Assembly (NCBI RefSeq): GCF_041261445.1
Contig: NZ_JBGCCU010000010.1
Location: forward strand, 124,001-188,000
Reading direction: 5' to 3'
DNA from: Catenulispora sp. EB89
GTDB taxonomy: Bacteria; Actinomycetota; Actinomycetes; Streptomycetales; Catenulisporaceae
DNA length: 64,000 nt
Shown here: piece after piece, positions 54,642 to 62,571 of the stretch
Numbering within the stretch: position 1 is the stretch's first letter
Layout: each line of letters starts with the position of its first letter
Program-made: the position numbers and the translations under genes
The notes under the pieces: generated by a model
What the model saw: only the letters and a program-made list of their open reading frames with translations
Told to the model about the DNA's origin: nothing
Databases searched by the model: none

Positions 54642-55982
54642 ATGACAGTGAAATTCCGCGCCGCGCTCGTGGCGGTCGGAGCCGTGCTCGCGCTCGGTGC
54701 CGCCGCCTGCGGCGGCTCGAGCTCCGGGAAGGCCGGCACGGCCGGTAGCGGCGGCACCTTCAAGCCCGCCGCGCAGACCGGCGGCACGCTGACGGTCTGG
54801 GTCGACTCGACCCGACTGGCCGCCGCGCAGCTGTACCAGAAGCAACACCCCGAGGTGAAGATGGACATCGTCACCTACGACGGGGACGCCAACGGCTCCA
54901 ACTACCTCCAGACCAAGGTCTCGCTGTTCAACCGGACCGGTTCGGGCTGGCCGGACGTCGTCTTCAGCGCGGAGAACAACGAGGCCGCCTGGGCGGTCCC
55001 GGCCGGCTTCACCGCCCCGCTGAACAAGGGCCTGATCCCGCAGGCCACGCTGGACGGCTGGGCCACCAACGCCAACGCCCCGTGCACCGTGGACGGCACC
55101 GTCTACTGCCTGCGCAACGACCTGTCGCAGACCGTCCTCTGGTACAACGACAAGCTCATGAAGCAGTGGGGCTACCAGGTCCCCACGACCTGGGAGCAGT
55201 ACCAGGCACTCGGCCAGAAGGTCGCCACCGAGCACCCCGGCTACCTGGTCGGCGCCGCCGGCGACACCTTCACCCCCGAGGTCTACATGTGGGCCGGCAA
55301 GTGCGGCGCCAACCAGATCACCGGCGCCAAGGCCGTCACCGTCGACACCACCAGCGCGAACTGCACCAAGATGGCGGGGCTGCTCGACACGCTGATCCTG
55401 GACAAGACCATGTCGACCTCGAGCGTGTTCAGCTCGGACTTCGACAAGAACGAGGCCGACAAGATCCTGATGATGCCCGGCCCGTCGTGGTACGGCGGCG
55501 CGCTGTTCCAGGGCACCTTCAAGACCCCGGCCGGCCAGATCGGTGTCGCGCCGATGCCGCAGTGGGCCGGCGACTCCAGCCCCTCGGTGGGCAACGTCGG
55601 CGGCGGCACCTGGCTGGTCTCCGCGCACAGCAAGAACCTCAAGGCCGCGACCGACTTCCTGACCTGGGCCACGACCTCGGACGACTACCAGGGCAAGCTG
55701 GCCCCGGGCTACCCGGCCTACACGGCGGCGGCCAAGACCTGGCTGGCCGCGCAGTCGGCCTCCGGCTACTACGCCGACGACATCACCGCGCCGCTGACAG
55801 CCGCGGCCGACCAGGTGTGGACGGGCTGGGGCTACGGCCAGTTCAGCCAGGAGGCGATCTGGGCGGCCACGGTCACCCCGGGCGTCAACGCCGGCAAGAC
55901 CATCACCTCCCTGCTGCCGGCCTGGCACGACTCGATCGTGAACTACGCCAAGACCGACGGATACCAGGTGGCGTCGAAGTGA
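54642..55982 (+). CDS. ABC transporter sugar-binding lipoprotein (CUT1)
   Basis: A 446-residue family 1 solute-binding protein. Signal and lipobox LGAAAC lead to a Gly/Ser linker and the mature fold (TLTVWVDSTRLAAAQLYQ; VVFSAENNEAAWAVP; GAPMPQWAGD-like closing blocks). The ATG follows GGGGAG. It is the first gene of a run of four overlapping or closely spaced genes. Fucose or rhamnose, or their glycosides, are the likely ligands by context (mutarotase and GH29 further on); this is inferred. Confidence 0.9.
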   Translation: MTVKFRAALVAVGAVLALGAAACGGSSSGKAGTAGSGGTFKPAAQTGGTLTVWVDSTRLAAAQLYQKQHPEVKMDIVTYDGDANGSNYLQTKVSLFNRTGSGWPDVVFSAENNEAAWAVPAGFTAPLNKGLIPQATLDGWATNANAPCTVDGTVYCLRNDLSQTVLWYNDKLMKQWGYQVPTTWEQYQALGQKVATEHPGYLVGAAGDTFTPEVYMWAGKCGANQITGAKAVTVDTTSANCTKMAGLLDTLILDKTMSTSSVFSSDFDKNEADKILMMPGPSWYGGALFQGTFKTPAGQIGVAPMPQWAGDSSPSVGNVGGGTWLVSAHSKNLKAATDFLTWATTSDDYQGKLAPGYPAYTAAAKTWLAAQSASGYYADDITAPLTAAADQVWTGWGYGQFSQEAIWAATVTPGVNAGKTITSLLPAWHDSIVNYAKTDGYQVASK

Positions 55983-56896
55983 GCACGCCCTCCGCGACCA
56001 CCGGCCGGACCACAGCGCGGCGCGGCCTGCGCGCGCTGTGGCCCGGCCGGGCCGGCCACGGCTTCGTCGCCGCCTACGTGGTGCTGCTGATCGCCTTCGG
56101 CGTGGTGCCCACGGGCTACGCCGTGTACTTCGCCTTCACCGACGGGAACGCCCGCTTCACCGGTCTGTCGAACTTCTCCCGGGCCGCCTCCGACTTCCGC
56201 TTCGTCCCGGCCGTCGAGCACGTCGCGCTGTACCTGGTGTTCTGGCTGGCGTCGCTGGTGATCCTCGTCGTCGGCCTGTCCTTGCTGCTGCAAAGGATGT
56301 CCGCGCGCGGTGTGAGCAAGGCCCTGAGGTTCCTGTACTACATCCCGGGCGCGCTGGCCGGCGCGGCCGGCGTGATGGTGTGGCTGTTCGTGCTCGACCC
56401 CACGGTGAGCCCGGTGAGCTTCCTGCTCCGGGCGATGGGCTTCGACACCTTCGGCCAGGTCGTCGCCCCGGGCCAGCTGCCGGTCCTGTTCACCCTGATC
56501 GCGTTCTGGACCGGCGCGGGCGGGTGGATCGTGGTGATGCACGGCGCGCTCAACAACATCCCGCACGAGGTCATCGAGGCCGCGCGGATCGACGGCGCGA
56601 GCGCCTGGCAGACGGCGCGGCGCATCCAGATCCCGATGCTGCGCAAGTGGATCATCTACATGGTGATCCTGGCCTTCGCCGGGGGCACCCAGCTGTTCGT
56701 CGAACCGCAGCTGCTCGCGCAGGCCAGCGTCGGCGTCGCGGGCCGCGACTACTCGCTGAACCAGCTCTCCTACGACTTCGCCTTCCAGAACAACGACGTC
56801 AACACCGCCGCGGCCATCTCGGTCGAGCTCCTGCTCGTCGGCCTGGTCGTCGCCGCCGTGTTCGTCGCCAGATCGGGGTTCTTCGATGCCGACTGA
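55979..56896 (+). CDS. ABC sugar permease, MalF type
   Basis: A 305-residue permease starting at GTG 55979, overlapping the binding-protein stop as GTGA. Six membrane helices are predicted and the EAA loop is EVIEAARIDGASAWQTARRIQIPML. It pairs with the next permease, whose start lies 11 bases inside this gene. Confidence 0.9.
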   Translation: MSTPSATTGRTTARRGLRALWPGRAGHGFVAAYVVLLIAFGVVPTGYAVYFAFTDGNARFTGLSNFSRAASDFRFVPAVEHVALYLVFWLASLVILVVGLSLLLQRMSARGVSKALRFLYYIPGALAGAAGVMVWLFVLDPTVSPVSFLLRAMGFDTFGQVVAPGQLPVLFTLIAFWTGAGGWIVVMHGALNNIPHEVIEAARIDGASAWQTARRIQIPMLRKWIIYMVILAFAGGTQLFVEPQLLAQASVGVAGRDYSLNQLSYDFAFQNNDVNTAAAISVELLLVGLVVAAVFVARSGFFDAD

Positions 56897-57848
56897 GGGA
56901 CACCCCGGCGTGTCGACCTTCCGGACCCGGACCGAGACGGCCGCCCCGCGCGCCGGCTCCGGACCGCGCCGCAGTGCCGCCGCCCGCCGCCGCAAGCCGG
57001 GCAACCCGCTGCCCGCGCTGGTGCTCGGACTGTTCGTGGTCTTCTTCGTGCTGCCGGTGCTCTGGCTGGTGCTCGCGGCGACCAAGACCGACGACCAGCT
57101 CGTGCACGGCAACCCGCTGGCGTTCGGGTCCTGGCACGCGCTGCGCGCCAACTGGGACGCGCTGACGTCCTACCAGGGCGACGCCATGTTCCAGTGGCTG
57201 CGCAACTCCGCGCTCTACTCGTTCGCGGCGCTGGTGATCACCCTGGCCGTGGCGATCCCGGCCGGCTACGCGCTGGCCATGACCGAGTTCCGCGGCCGCC
57301 GCATGCTGCTGATCGCCACCCTCGTGGTGATGCTCATGCCGAACGCCACGCTGGTCGTGCCGCTGTTCCTGGAAGTCAACGCGGTACACCTGATCGGGTC
57401 GATGTGGTCGATCATCCTCCCGTACGCGTTCTATCCGTTCGGCGTGTATCTGGCCTACATCTACTTCAGCACCGCGCTTCCCAGGGAACTGCTGGAGGCC
57501 GCGCGACTGGACGGCTGCAGCGAGCTCGGCGTCTTCCGCCGGGTCGCGCTGCCGCTGGCCGCGCCGATCGTGGCGCTCGTCGGGTTCTTCAGCTTCGTGG
57601 CCAACTGGACCAACTACTTCCTGCCCTACGTCATGCTGCCGCAGAGCAACCAGCTCCCGGTCCAGGTGGGCCTGGGCACGCTGCTGGACGACGTGCCGCA
57701 GTTCAACCCGACCGTCGGCAGCCTGGCCGTGCAACGTCCGGAGCTCGCGCTGGCGACGCTGCTGGCGATCACCCCGGTGCTCATCGTGTTCCTGTTCTCC
57801 CAGCGCTTCCTGGTGACCGGCATGCTCGCCGGCGCCACCAAGAGCTGA
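56886..57848 (+). CDS. ABC sugar permease, MalG type
   Basis: A 320-residue permease with a Pro/Arg-rich cytoplasmic arm of about 40 residues, six membrane helices and the EAA loop ELLEAARLDGCSELGVFRRVALPLA. Its ATG overlaps the preceding gene by 11 bases. As in the arabinoside locus no ATPase gene is linked, so a shared MsiK-like ATPase is probable. Confidence 0.9.
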   Translation: MPTEGHPGVSTFRTRTETAAPRAGSGPRRSAAARRRKPGNPLPALVLGLFVVFFVLPVLWLVLAATKTDDQLVHGNPLAFGSWHALRANWDALTSYQGDAMFQWLRNSALYSFAALVITLAVAIPAGYALAMTEFRGRRMLLIATLVVMLMPNATLVVPLFLEVNAVHLIGSMWSIILPYAFYPFGVYLAYIYFSTALPRELLEAARLDGCSELGVFRRVALPLAAPIVALVGFFSFVANWTNYFLPYVMLPQSNQLPVQVGLGTLLDDVPQFNPTVGSLAVQRPELALATLLAITPVLIVFLFSQRFLVTGMLAGATKS

Positions 57849-57881
57849 ACATCCTGCAACGTCCAAACGGAGATACCTTTC

Positions 57882-59819
57882 ATGCATCCCGTCATCAAAG
57901 CCTCTGTCCCGGTGCTCGAGCCTCCCGGCTGGGCGCTGGCCGAGCGCGAGCTCTTCGATCTGCTGGACCGGTCGTGGCGGCGGTTCGCCGAGGACTTCAC
58001 CGGGCCCGGCGGCGAGCTCAGATACCACGGGACGCTTTCCACCCGCGACGGCGGCGACGACTTCTACGAGGTCTTCTTCAACTGGCCGCAGCTGTATCTG
58101 CTCGGCGGCGCCGACGACCTGCTGGCCGCCTCCGAGCGGCACTGGGAGGGCGTGACCCGCCAGCTCACGGAGCTCGGCATGCTGCGCGACGAGTACGAGC
58201 GCGGATACGACTGGTTCCACCAGGGCGAGAGCCTGCTCCTGTTCTACTTCCTGTGCATGGCCGACCCCGAGCGCTGGCGCGAGCGCGCGGTCCGCTTCGC
58301 AGAGCTCTACGTCGACTCGGTGCACCGCAACTACGACGCCGAACACCGCATCATCCGGCGCCCGCACAACGGCAGCGACCCGGACCGGGAAGGCCTGTTC
58401 GACGGCGAGTACTACCCGTGGCTGCCCAAGGAAGCCGAGATGTACGGCTTCCCCCTGAACTGGATCCTGCCGGCGGGCGCCGAAACCCCGCCGCTGGACC
58501 AGGATCCGCGTCTGGGCGAGCAGATGCGGCTGCGCACAGGGGTCGGCGACACCGCGGTCAACCTGGCGGCCACCAACCTCGCCCTCAACGCCCTGATCCT
58601 CACCGGTGAGGAGCGCTACCGGGACTGGATCGTCGAGTACGTCGGCGCCTGGCGCGAGCGGGCTGCCGCCAACGACGGCGTCATACCCGACAACGTCGCC
58701 CCGGACGGAACCGTCGGCGGCCTGCTGGAGGGCCGCTGGTACGGCGGCCACTACGGCTGGAACTGGCCGCACGGCTGGCACAGCGTGGGACCCGCCGCGG
58801 CGGTCGCGGCGCTGGCCGCGGCCACCGTCACCGGCGACGACTCCTACCTGGACCTGGTCGGCCCGGCGCTCGACGAGCTCATCGCGCGCGGCAAGACGAT
58901 GGCCTTCGCCGACGCGGACTCCAGCTTGCAGTCCAAGTGGACCATCCAGCTGCTCGACGACGTCCGGACCCCGACCTTCCACGTCCCGTACCGGCACGGC
59001 GACGAGGGCTGGTTCGACTACAACCCGATGCCGCTGGTCGTGCCCGCCGCGCTGTGGCACCACACCGCCTCCGACGCCGACCGCGAGCGCATCGAGCAGC
59101 TGCGCGAGGCCTCCGGCATCGACTGGAGCGTCATCCGGCCGTTCCGCAGCAAGGAGGAATCAGGGCACGAAGAGCCCTGGTTCGCCTTCCTGGCCGGCGA
59201 CGACCCCGGCTACCCCGAGCGCATCCTGGCCACCGCGCAGGCCCAGACGCGCCACCGCCTGACCCGCATGGAGCGCTACCGCGACCTGGACGTGCCCGAG
59301 GCCGACATCCACCTGTGGCAGCAGTCGAACCCGGTGGCCACCGAGGCCCTGGTCCAGCTCACCTGGGGCGGGCCGCAGGTGCTGTACAACGGCGGCCTCC
59401 AGCAGGCGCGCGTGCGCTACTACGACGCCGAATCGCGCCGCCCGGGCCTGCCGCCGTCGGTCGCGGCACTGGTGTCCAGCATCGATCCGCGCGCCACGGT
59501 CGTGGAGCTGGTGAACCTCGACCCGGAGCAGGCGCGCACGGTGATCGTGCAGGCTGGCCCGTTCGCGGAGCACACCATCGCCGCCGTCGAGTACACGGCC
59601 TGCGAGGACTCGTCGTGGATCGGCGACCTCTACGACTACGGACACCGGCCGCCGATCGAGACGTCGGAGTCGGCCGAGGTCGGCGGGCCGTGGCTCACCG
59701 TCGAGCTGCCGCGCTCCACGCGGGTGCGGCTGACGCTGCGCCTGGAGCTGCGTACGCGGCAGCCGTCCTACCGCACGCCATTCGACGCCGAGCCCGCGCG
59801 GACGGACGGCTCGGCGTGA
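57882..59819 (+). CDS. Unrecognised 645-residue protein of the fucose-type locus
   Basis: A large soluble protein with no signal peptide and no family I can name. It is rich in aromatic residues and repeated amphipathic helices (FYEVFFNWPQLYLLGGADDL; YDWFHQGESLLLFYFLCMAD; WYGGHYGWNWPHGWHSVGP), which suits an (alpha/alpha)6 toroid like six-hairpin glycosidases or lyases. HQGE, DGEYYPW and HYGWNWPHGWH are candidate active-site blocks. The last 130 residues look like a beta-sandwich. It is cotranscribed after the importer and before a mutarotase, so it may cleave the imported glycoside or uronate-linked sugar in the cytoplasm. Confidence 0.7.
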   Translation: MHPVIKASVPVLEPPGWALAERELFDLLDRSWRRFAEDFTGPGGELRYHGTLSTRDGGDDFYEVFFNWPQLYLLGGADDLLAASERHWEGVTRQLTELGMLRDEYERGYDWFHQGESLLLFYFLCMADPERWRERAVRFAELYVDSVHRNYDAEHRIIRRPHNGSDPDREGLFDGEYYPWLPKEAEMYGFPLNWILPAGAETPPLDQDPRLGEQMRLRTGVGDTAVNLAATNLALNALILTGEERYRDWIVEYVGAWRERAAANDGVIPDNVAPDGTVGGLLEGRWYGGHYGWNWPHGWHSVGPAAAVAALAAATVTGDDSYLDLVGPALDELIARGKTMAFADADSSLQSKWTIQLLDDVRTPTFHVPYRHGDEGWFDYNPMPLVVPAALWHHTASDADRERIEQLREASGIDWSVIRPFRSKEESGHEEPWFAFLAGDDPGYPERILATAQAQTRHRLTRMERYRDLDVPEADIHLWQQSNPVATEALVQLTWGGPQVLYNGGLQQARVRYYDAESRRPGLPPSVAALVSSIDPRATVVELVNLDPEQARTVIVQAGPFAEHTIAAVEYTACEDSSWIGDLYDYGHRPPIETSESAEVGGPWLTVELPRSTRVRLTLRLELRTRQPSYRTPFDAEPARTDGSA

Positions 59820-59968
59820 CCTCGGAGTATCAGAACCCTGTGGTTCTGGATTCGCGGCTTCACTTCTGGGACCCGCGCGGGAGCATCAGCTGCCCGAGCG
59901 TCGGACTCGTCGCCGCCTGCCCGCAGACGCGCCCCTTCGACAGGAAAGCCCTGACATGCAGCGCATAG
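59817..59968 (+). pseudogene. 5' remnant of an amidohydrolase (sugar lactonase type)
   Basis: Starting at GTG 59817, which overlaps the preceding stop as GTGA, the first 21 codons read VVLDSRLHFWDPR-like sequence: the metal-binding N-terminus (D-x-H-x-H/F-W-D-P) of amidohydrolase-2 enzymes such as L-fucono- and L-rhamnono-lactonases. After about 59880 the similarity is lost and the frame runs out at 59968, inside the mutarotase gene. A normal enzyme has about 280 residues, so most of the gene has been deleted. The second metal histidine position is already changed to arginine (DSRLHF). Confidence 0.6.
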
Positions 59969-60297
59969 CCCAAGTCGCCCGGCTGCGACCCGAGCTGCGC
60001 GAGGAATACCTCGCCCTGCACCGCGAAGTCTGGCCGGGTGTCGAGGCCGCACTGCGCGCGGCGCACATCCGCAAATACAGCATCTATCTCCACGGCGACC
60101 TGCTCTTCGCCTACTACGAGTACCACGGCGCGGACTTCGCCGCCGACCTGGAAGGGATCATCAAGGCCGATCCCGAGACGCAGCGGTGGTGGACCTTCAC
60201 CGACCCCTGCCAGGTCCCGTGGCCGGACTCCGCCGACGGCAGCCGCTGGTCGGACCTGCCGGAGATCTGGCATCTCAGCGACGAACCACGCGTGTGA
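59956..60297 (+). CDS. L-rhamnose/L-fucose mutarotase (RhaM family)
   Basis: A 113-residue DUF718/RhaM protein that interconverts alpha and beta anomers of 6-deoxy-L-sugars. Family marks are LRPELREEYLALHREVWPGV, the catalytic-pocket IRKYSIYLHGDLLFAYYEY and WWTFTDPCQVPWP near the C-terminus. The ATG is preceded by AGGAAAG. It supports the view that the locus handles L-fucose or L-rhamnose. Both flanks carry gene scars, while this gene is intact. Confidence 0.9.
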   Translation: MQRIAQVARLRPELREEYLALHREVWPGVEAALRAAHIRKYSIYLHGDLLFAYYEYHGADFAADLEGIIKADPETQRWWTFTDPCQVPWPDSADGSRWSDLPEIWHLSDEPRV

Positions 60298-60338
60298 CCG
60301 CTAACATCGCGCACAACCAGCAGTGGAACCTCGGCTGA
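60297..60338 (+). pseudogene. 3' remnant of a CBM13 (ricin-type) protein
   Basis: Immediately at the mutarotase stop, a short frame reads TANIAHNQQWNLG and stops (TGA 60336-60338). This is the standard end of a ricin-type CBM13, as in SNQQWTLG at the end of the esterase in this window. No start or upstream part exists, so it is the tail of a deleted secreted enzyme gene. Confidence 0.5.
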
Positions 60339-60362
60339 CCGTCCGCCGCACCAGACCTCTGT

Positions 60363-60393
60363 CCGGGGCCGTGACCGACGCCCCCGGCCCCGG
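60363..60393 (+). terminator. Terminator following the CBM13 remnant
   Basis: CCGGGGCCG pairs perfectly with CGGCCCCGG across a 13-base loop, 25 bases after the remnant's stop. It was probably the terminator of the lost gene and now separates the mutarotase from the dehydrogenase. Confidence 0.55.
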
Positions 60394-60464
60394 GCAGAGC
60401 CCGATTCCCGTCACCACCGACGGCACCGCGCCGTCTGCTCTCCGCAAAGAAGGACGCTGACACC

Positions 60465-61541
60465 ATGACGACGCCGCTGGCCGTGCGGTACACCGCCGCC
60501 CGCACCCTGACGACCGGCCCGGCCGAAACCGCGGCCCCGGGGCCCGGAGAGGTGGAACTCGCCCCCGCCTACGTCGGGATCTGCGGCATCGACCTGCACA
60601 TCTTCCACGGCGACATGGACGCGCGGGTCAAGACGCCGGCCGTCATCGGACACGAGATGTCCGGGCGGGTGCTCCGCGTCGGCCCCGGCGTCGCGGGCTT
60701 CGCGCCCGGCGATCCGGTCACGGTGATGCCGCTGCGCTGGGACGGCACCTGCCCGGCCTGCCTCCGCGGGCATCGGCACGTGTGCCAGAACCTTGATTTC
60801 CTCGGCATCGACTCGCCCGGCGCGCTGCAGCAGCGCTGGACCGTGCCCGCCTCGACGCTGGTCCGGCTGCCGGAGTCGCTGCCGCTGGACCGGGCGGCGC
60901 TGGTGGAGCCCACGGCCGTGGCCGTGCACGACGTCGCCCGCGCCGGCGTGCGCGACGGCGACCGGGTCGTCGTGGTCGGGGCCGGACCGGTCGGCGTGCT
61001 GATCGCCGTGGTGGCGCGGGCCGCCGGCGGCGACGTGCGGGTCGTGGAGCCGAACGCGCACCGTCGGCGGCTGGCCGAACGGCTGGGGCTGCGGACGTGG
61101 GACCCCAGCGCGGATTCCGCCGACGGCGCCGGCGATGGCGGCGGCGCCGTGCTTGAGCGCGTCCGCGAATGGACCGGGGACGCCGGCGCGGACGTCGCGT
61201 TCGAAGTCTCCGGCGCCGAGGCCGGCGTCCAGACCGCGGTGGACGTGCTCGCGGTGCGCGGCCGGCTGTGCCTGGTCGCCAGCCACCCCCGGCCCCGGCC
61301 GGTGAACCTGCACCGCTTCTTCTGGCGGGAACTGACGCTGATCGGCGCCCGGTTGTACGACCGCGAGGACTTCGAGACCGCCGTGCGCCTGGTCGCCGAG
61401 GGCACCGTCCCGGCCGAGCAGCTGATAAGCAGGGTCGTGCCACTCGCCGACGCGCTCGGCGCCTTCCAGTCGCTGGAAGCCGGCCACGACGTCAAGGTCC
61501 TGGTGGACTGCACCGACTCCTCTTCGGAAGGCCTGGCATGA
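60465..61541 (+). CDS. Zinc-dependent medium-chain dehydrogenase (sorbitol/threonine DH type)
   Basis: A 358-residue MDR enzyme. Catalytic zinc ligands are C in GICGIDLH, H-E in GHEMSG and E in VEPTAVAVHD; NAD binding uses VVVVGAGPVGVLIAVVARAAGG. The structural zinc lobe reads WDGTCPACLRGHRHVC: three cysteines, with the usual first one replaced by Asp, so that site may be weakened or lost. It starts at ATG 60465 (AAAGAAGGACG upstream) and overlaps the next fragment as ATGA. It likely oxidises a sugar or sugar-acid hydroxyl in the 6-deoxy-sugar pathway. Confidence 0.88.
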   Translation: MTTPLAVRYTAARTLTTGPAETAAPGPGEVELAPAYVGICGIDLHIFHGDMDARVKTPAVIGHEMSGRVLRVGPGVAGFAPGDPVTVMPLRWDGTCPACLRGHRHVCQNLDFLGIDSPGALQQRWTVPASTLVRLPESLPLDRAALVEPTAVAVHDVARAGVRDGDRVVVVGAGPVGVLIAVVARAAGGDVRVVEPNAHRRRLAERLGLRTWDPSADSADGAGDGGGAVLERVREWTGDAGADVAFEVSGAEAGVQTAVDVLAVRGRLCLVASHPRPRPVNLHRFFWRELTLIGARLYDREDFETAVRLVAEGTVPAEQLISRVVPLADALGAFQSLEAGHDVKVLVDCTDSSSEGLA

Positions 61542-61739
61542 GCACGAACCGATTCGACCTCACCGGGCGCCTGGCCGTCGTCGAGCGTCCGGTCGACATC
61601 CTGGTCAACAACGCCGGCACCATCGCGCGCACCCCCGCCGCTCGGCACTCAGGTCGCCCGGAATATCGAGCTGTACCGGGCGAGCGTTCCCGAAGCCCTG
61701 TGGTCCTCCTTACGGTCCCTGGGTCTGATCAGCGTTTAA
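61538..61739 (+). pseudogene. Fused remnants: SDR N-terminus (internally deleted) and aldo-keto reductase C-terminus
   Basis: ATG 61538 starts FDLTGRLAVV, the first strand of a KduD-like SDR, but the TGxxxGIG motif and about 60 further residues are missing and the frame jumps to ERPVDILVNNAGTIARTPAA, the SDR NNAG strand. At about 61638 it joins, in another frame, TQVARNIELYRASVPEALW and SSLRSLGLISV with stop TAA 61737-61739, the usual C-terminus of D-threo-aldose/L-fucose dehydrogenases. At least two deletions are needed. Both parent enzymes belong to oxidative 6-deoxy-hexose breakdown. Confidence 0.65.
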
Positions 61740-61778
61740 TCATTGGCCGCGATGGGAGATCGCTGGTAGACATCCGTC

Positions 61779-62558
61779 GTGTATACGACTCCCGAGCTGC
61801 CTGAGCTGCTCAAGCTGATCGACGACCGGTCCTCCGCCTTCCGCGCCGCGGTGCAGTCCGCGCCTGATCTCGAGGCGGAGGTCGCGGGCTGCCCCGGGTG
61901 GACGCTGATGGTCCTGGCGCGGCACCTGGGCGGCGTGCAGCGCCGGTGGGCCGCCATCGTCGCGGCCGGCCCGGCCGACGAGCCGCCGGCCGGGACCTGG
62001 CAGACGGCGGCCGAGTCGGCGCCGGAGGAGCGCGAGGCCCTGCTCGACTGGCTCGCCGAGTCGACCCGGCAGCTGGTCGACGCGCTGCGCGAGGCCGGTC
62101 CGGACCGGGGCTGCTGGACCTGGTGGGGCGACACCCAGTCGCCGGAGACCTCCGGCGCCGTCGCCCGGCACCAGGTGCAGGAGGCAGCGGTTCACACCTA
62201 CGACGCCCAGCTCGCGGCCGGTGTCGCGGAGCCGCCGGCGCTGCCGACGGAGGCGGCGATCGACGGCGTCGAGGAGTTCAACACCACCTGCGGCACCACC
62301 GAGACGCCCTGGCCGCACGAGCCCGCGACCCTCGATGTCCACGTCACCGAGGGCCACTCCTGGCGCCTCACGCTGTCCGCCGACGGCTCGAAGGTGCGCC
62401 AACTGTCGGACGCCGACGCGGGTTCGGAGGCGACCGCCTTCATCCGAGGCACGGCGAGCGACGTGGTCCTCGCGTGCTACGACCGGATCCCGATGGACCA
62501 GCTGGAGCTCGGCGGCGACGTGAGCGTTGTCGAACGGCTCCGCGCCTGGGATTTCTAG
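61779..62558 (+). CDS. Maleylpyruvate isomerase-family, mycothiol-dependent-type protein
   Basis: A 259-residue protein of the TIGR03083/MDMPI family, DinB-like four-helix bundle: PGWTLMVLARHLGGVQRRW supplies the first metal histidine and RHQVQEAAVHTYDAQLAAG the E-x3-H pair; a C-terminal SCP2-like domain ends LELGGDVSVVERL. Such enzymes use mycothiol as thiol cofactor, an actinobacterial trait. The GTG start has no ribosome binding site in front of it. The reaction is unknown. It separates the scarred operon from the convergent fucosidase. Confidence 0.85.
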   Translation: MYTTPELPELLKLIDDRSSAFRAAVQSAPDLEAEVAGCPGWTLMVLARHLGGVQRRWAAIVAAGPADEPPAGTWQTAAESAPEEREALLDWLAESTRQLVDALREAGPDRGCWTWWGDTQSPETSGAVARHQVQEAAVHTYDAQLAAGVAEPPALPTEAAIDGVEEFNTTCGTTETPWPHEPATLDVHVTEGHSWRLTLSADGSKVRQLSDADAGSEATAFIRGTASDVVLACYDRIPMDQLELGGDVSVVERLRAWDF

Positions 62559-62571
62559 CCGGGCACAGGTT

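Noticed and set aside
56799-59063. 754-codon minus-strand frame over the permease and unknown protein genes
   Set aside because: Crosses two real genes in antisense, has no start signal and no domain.
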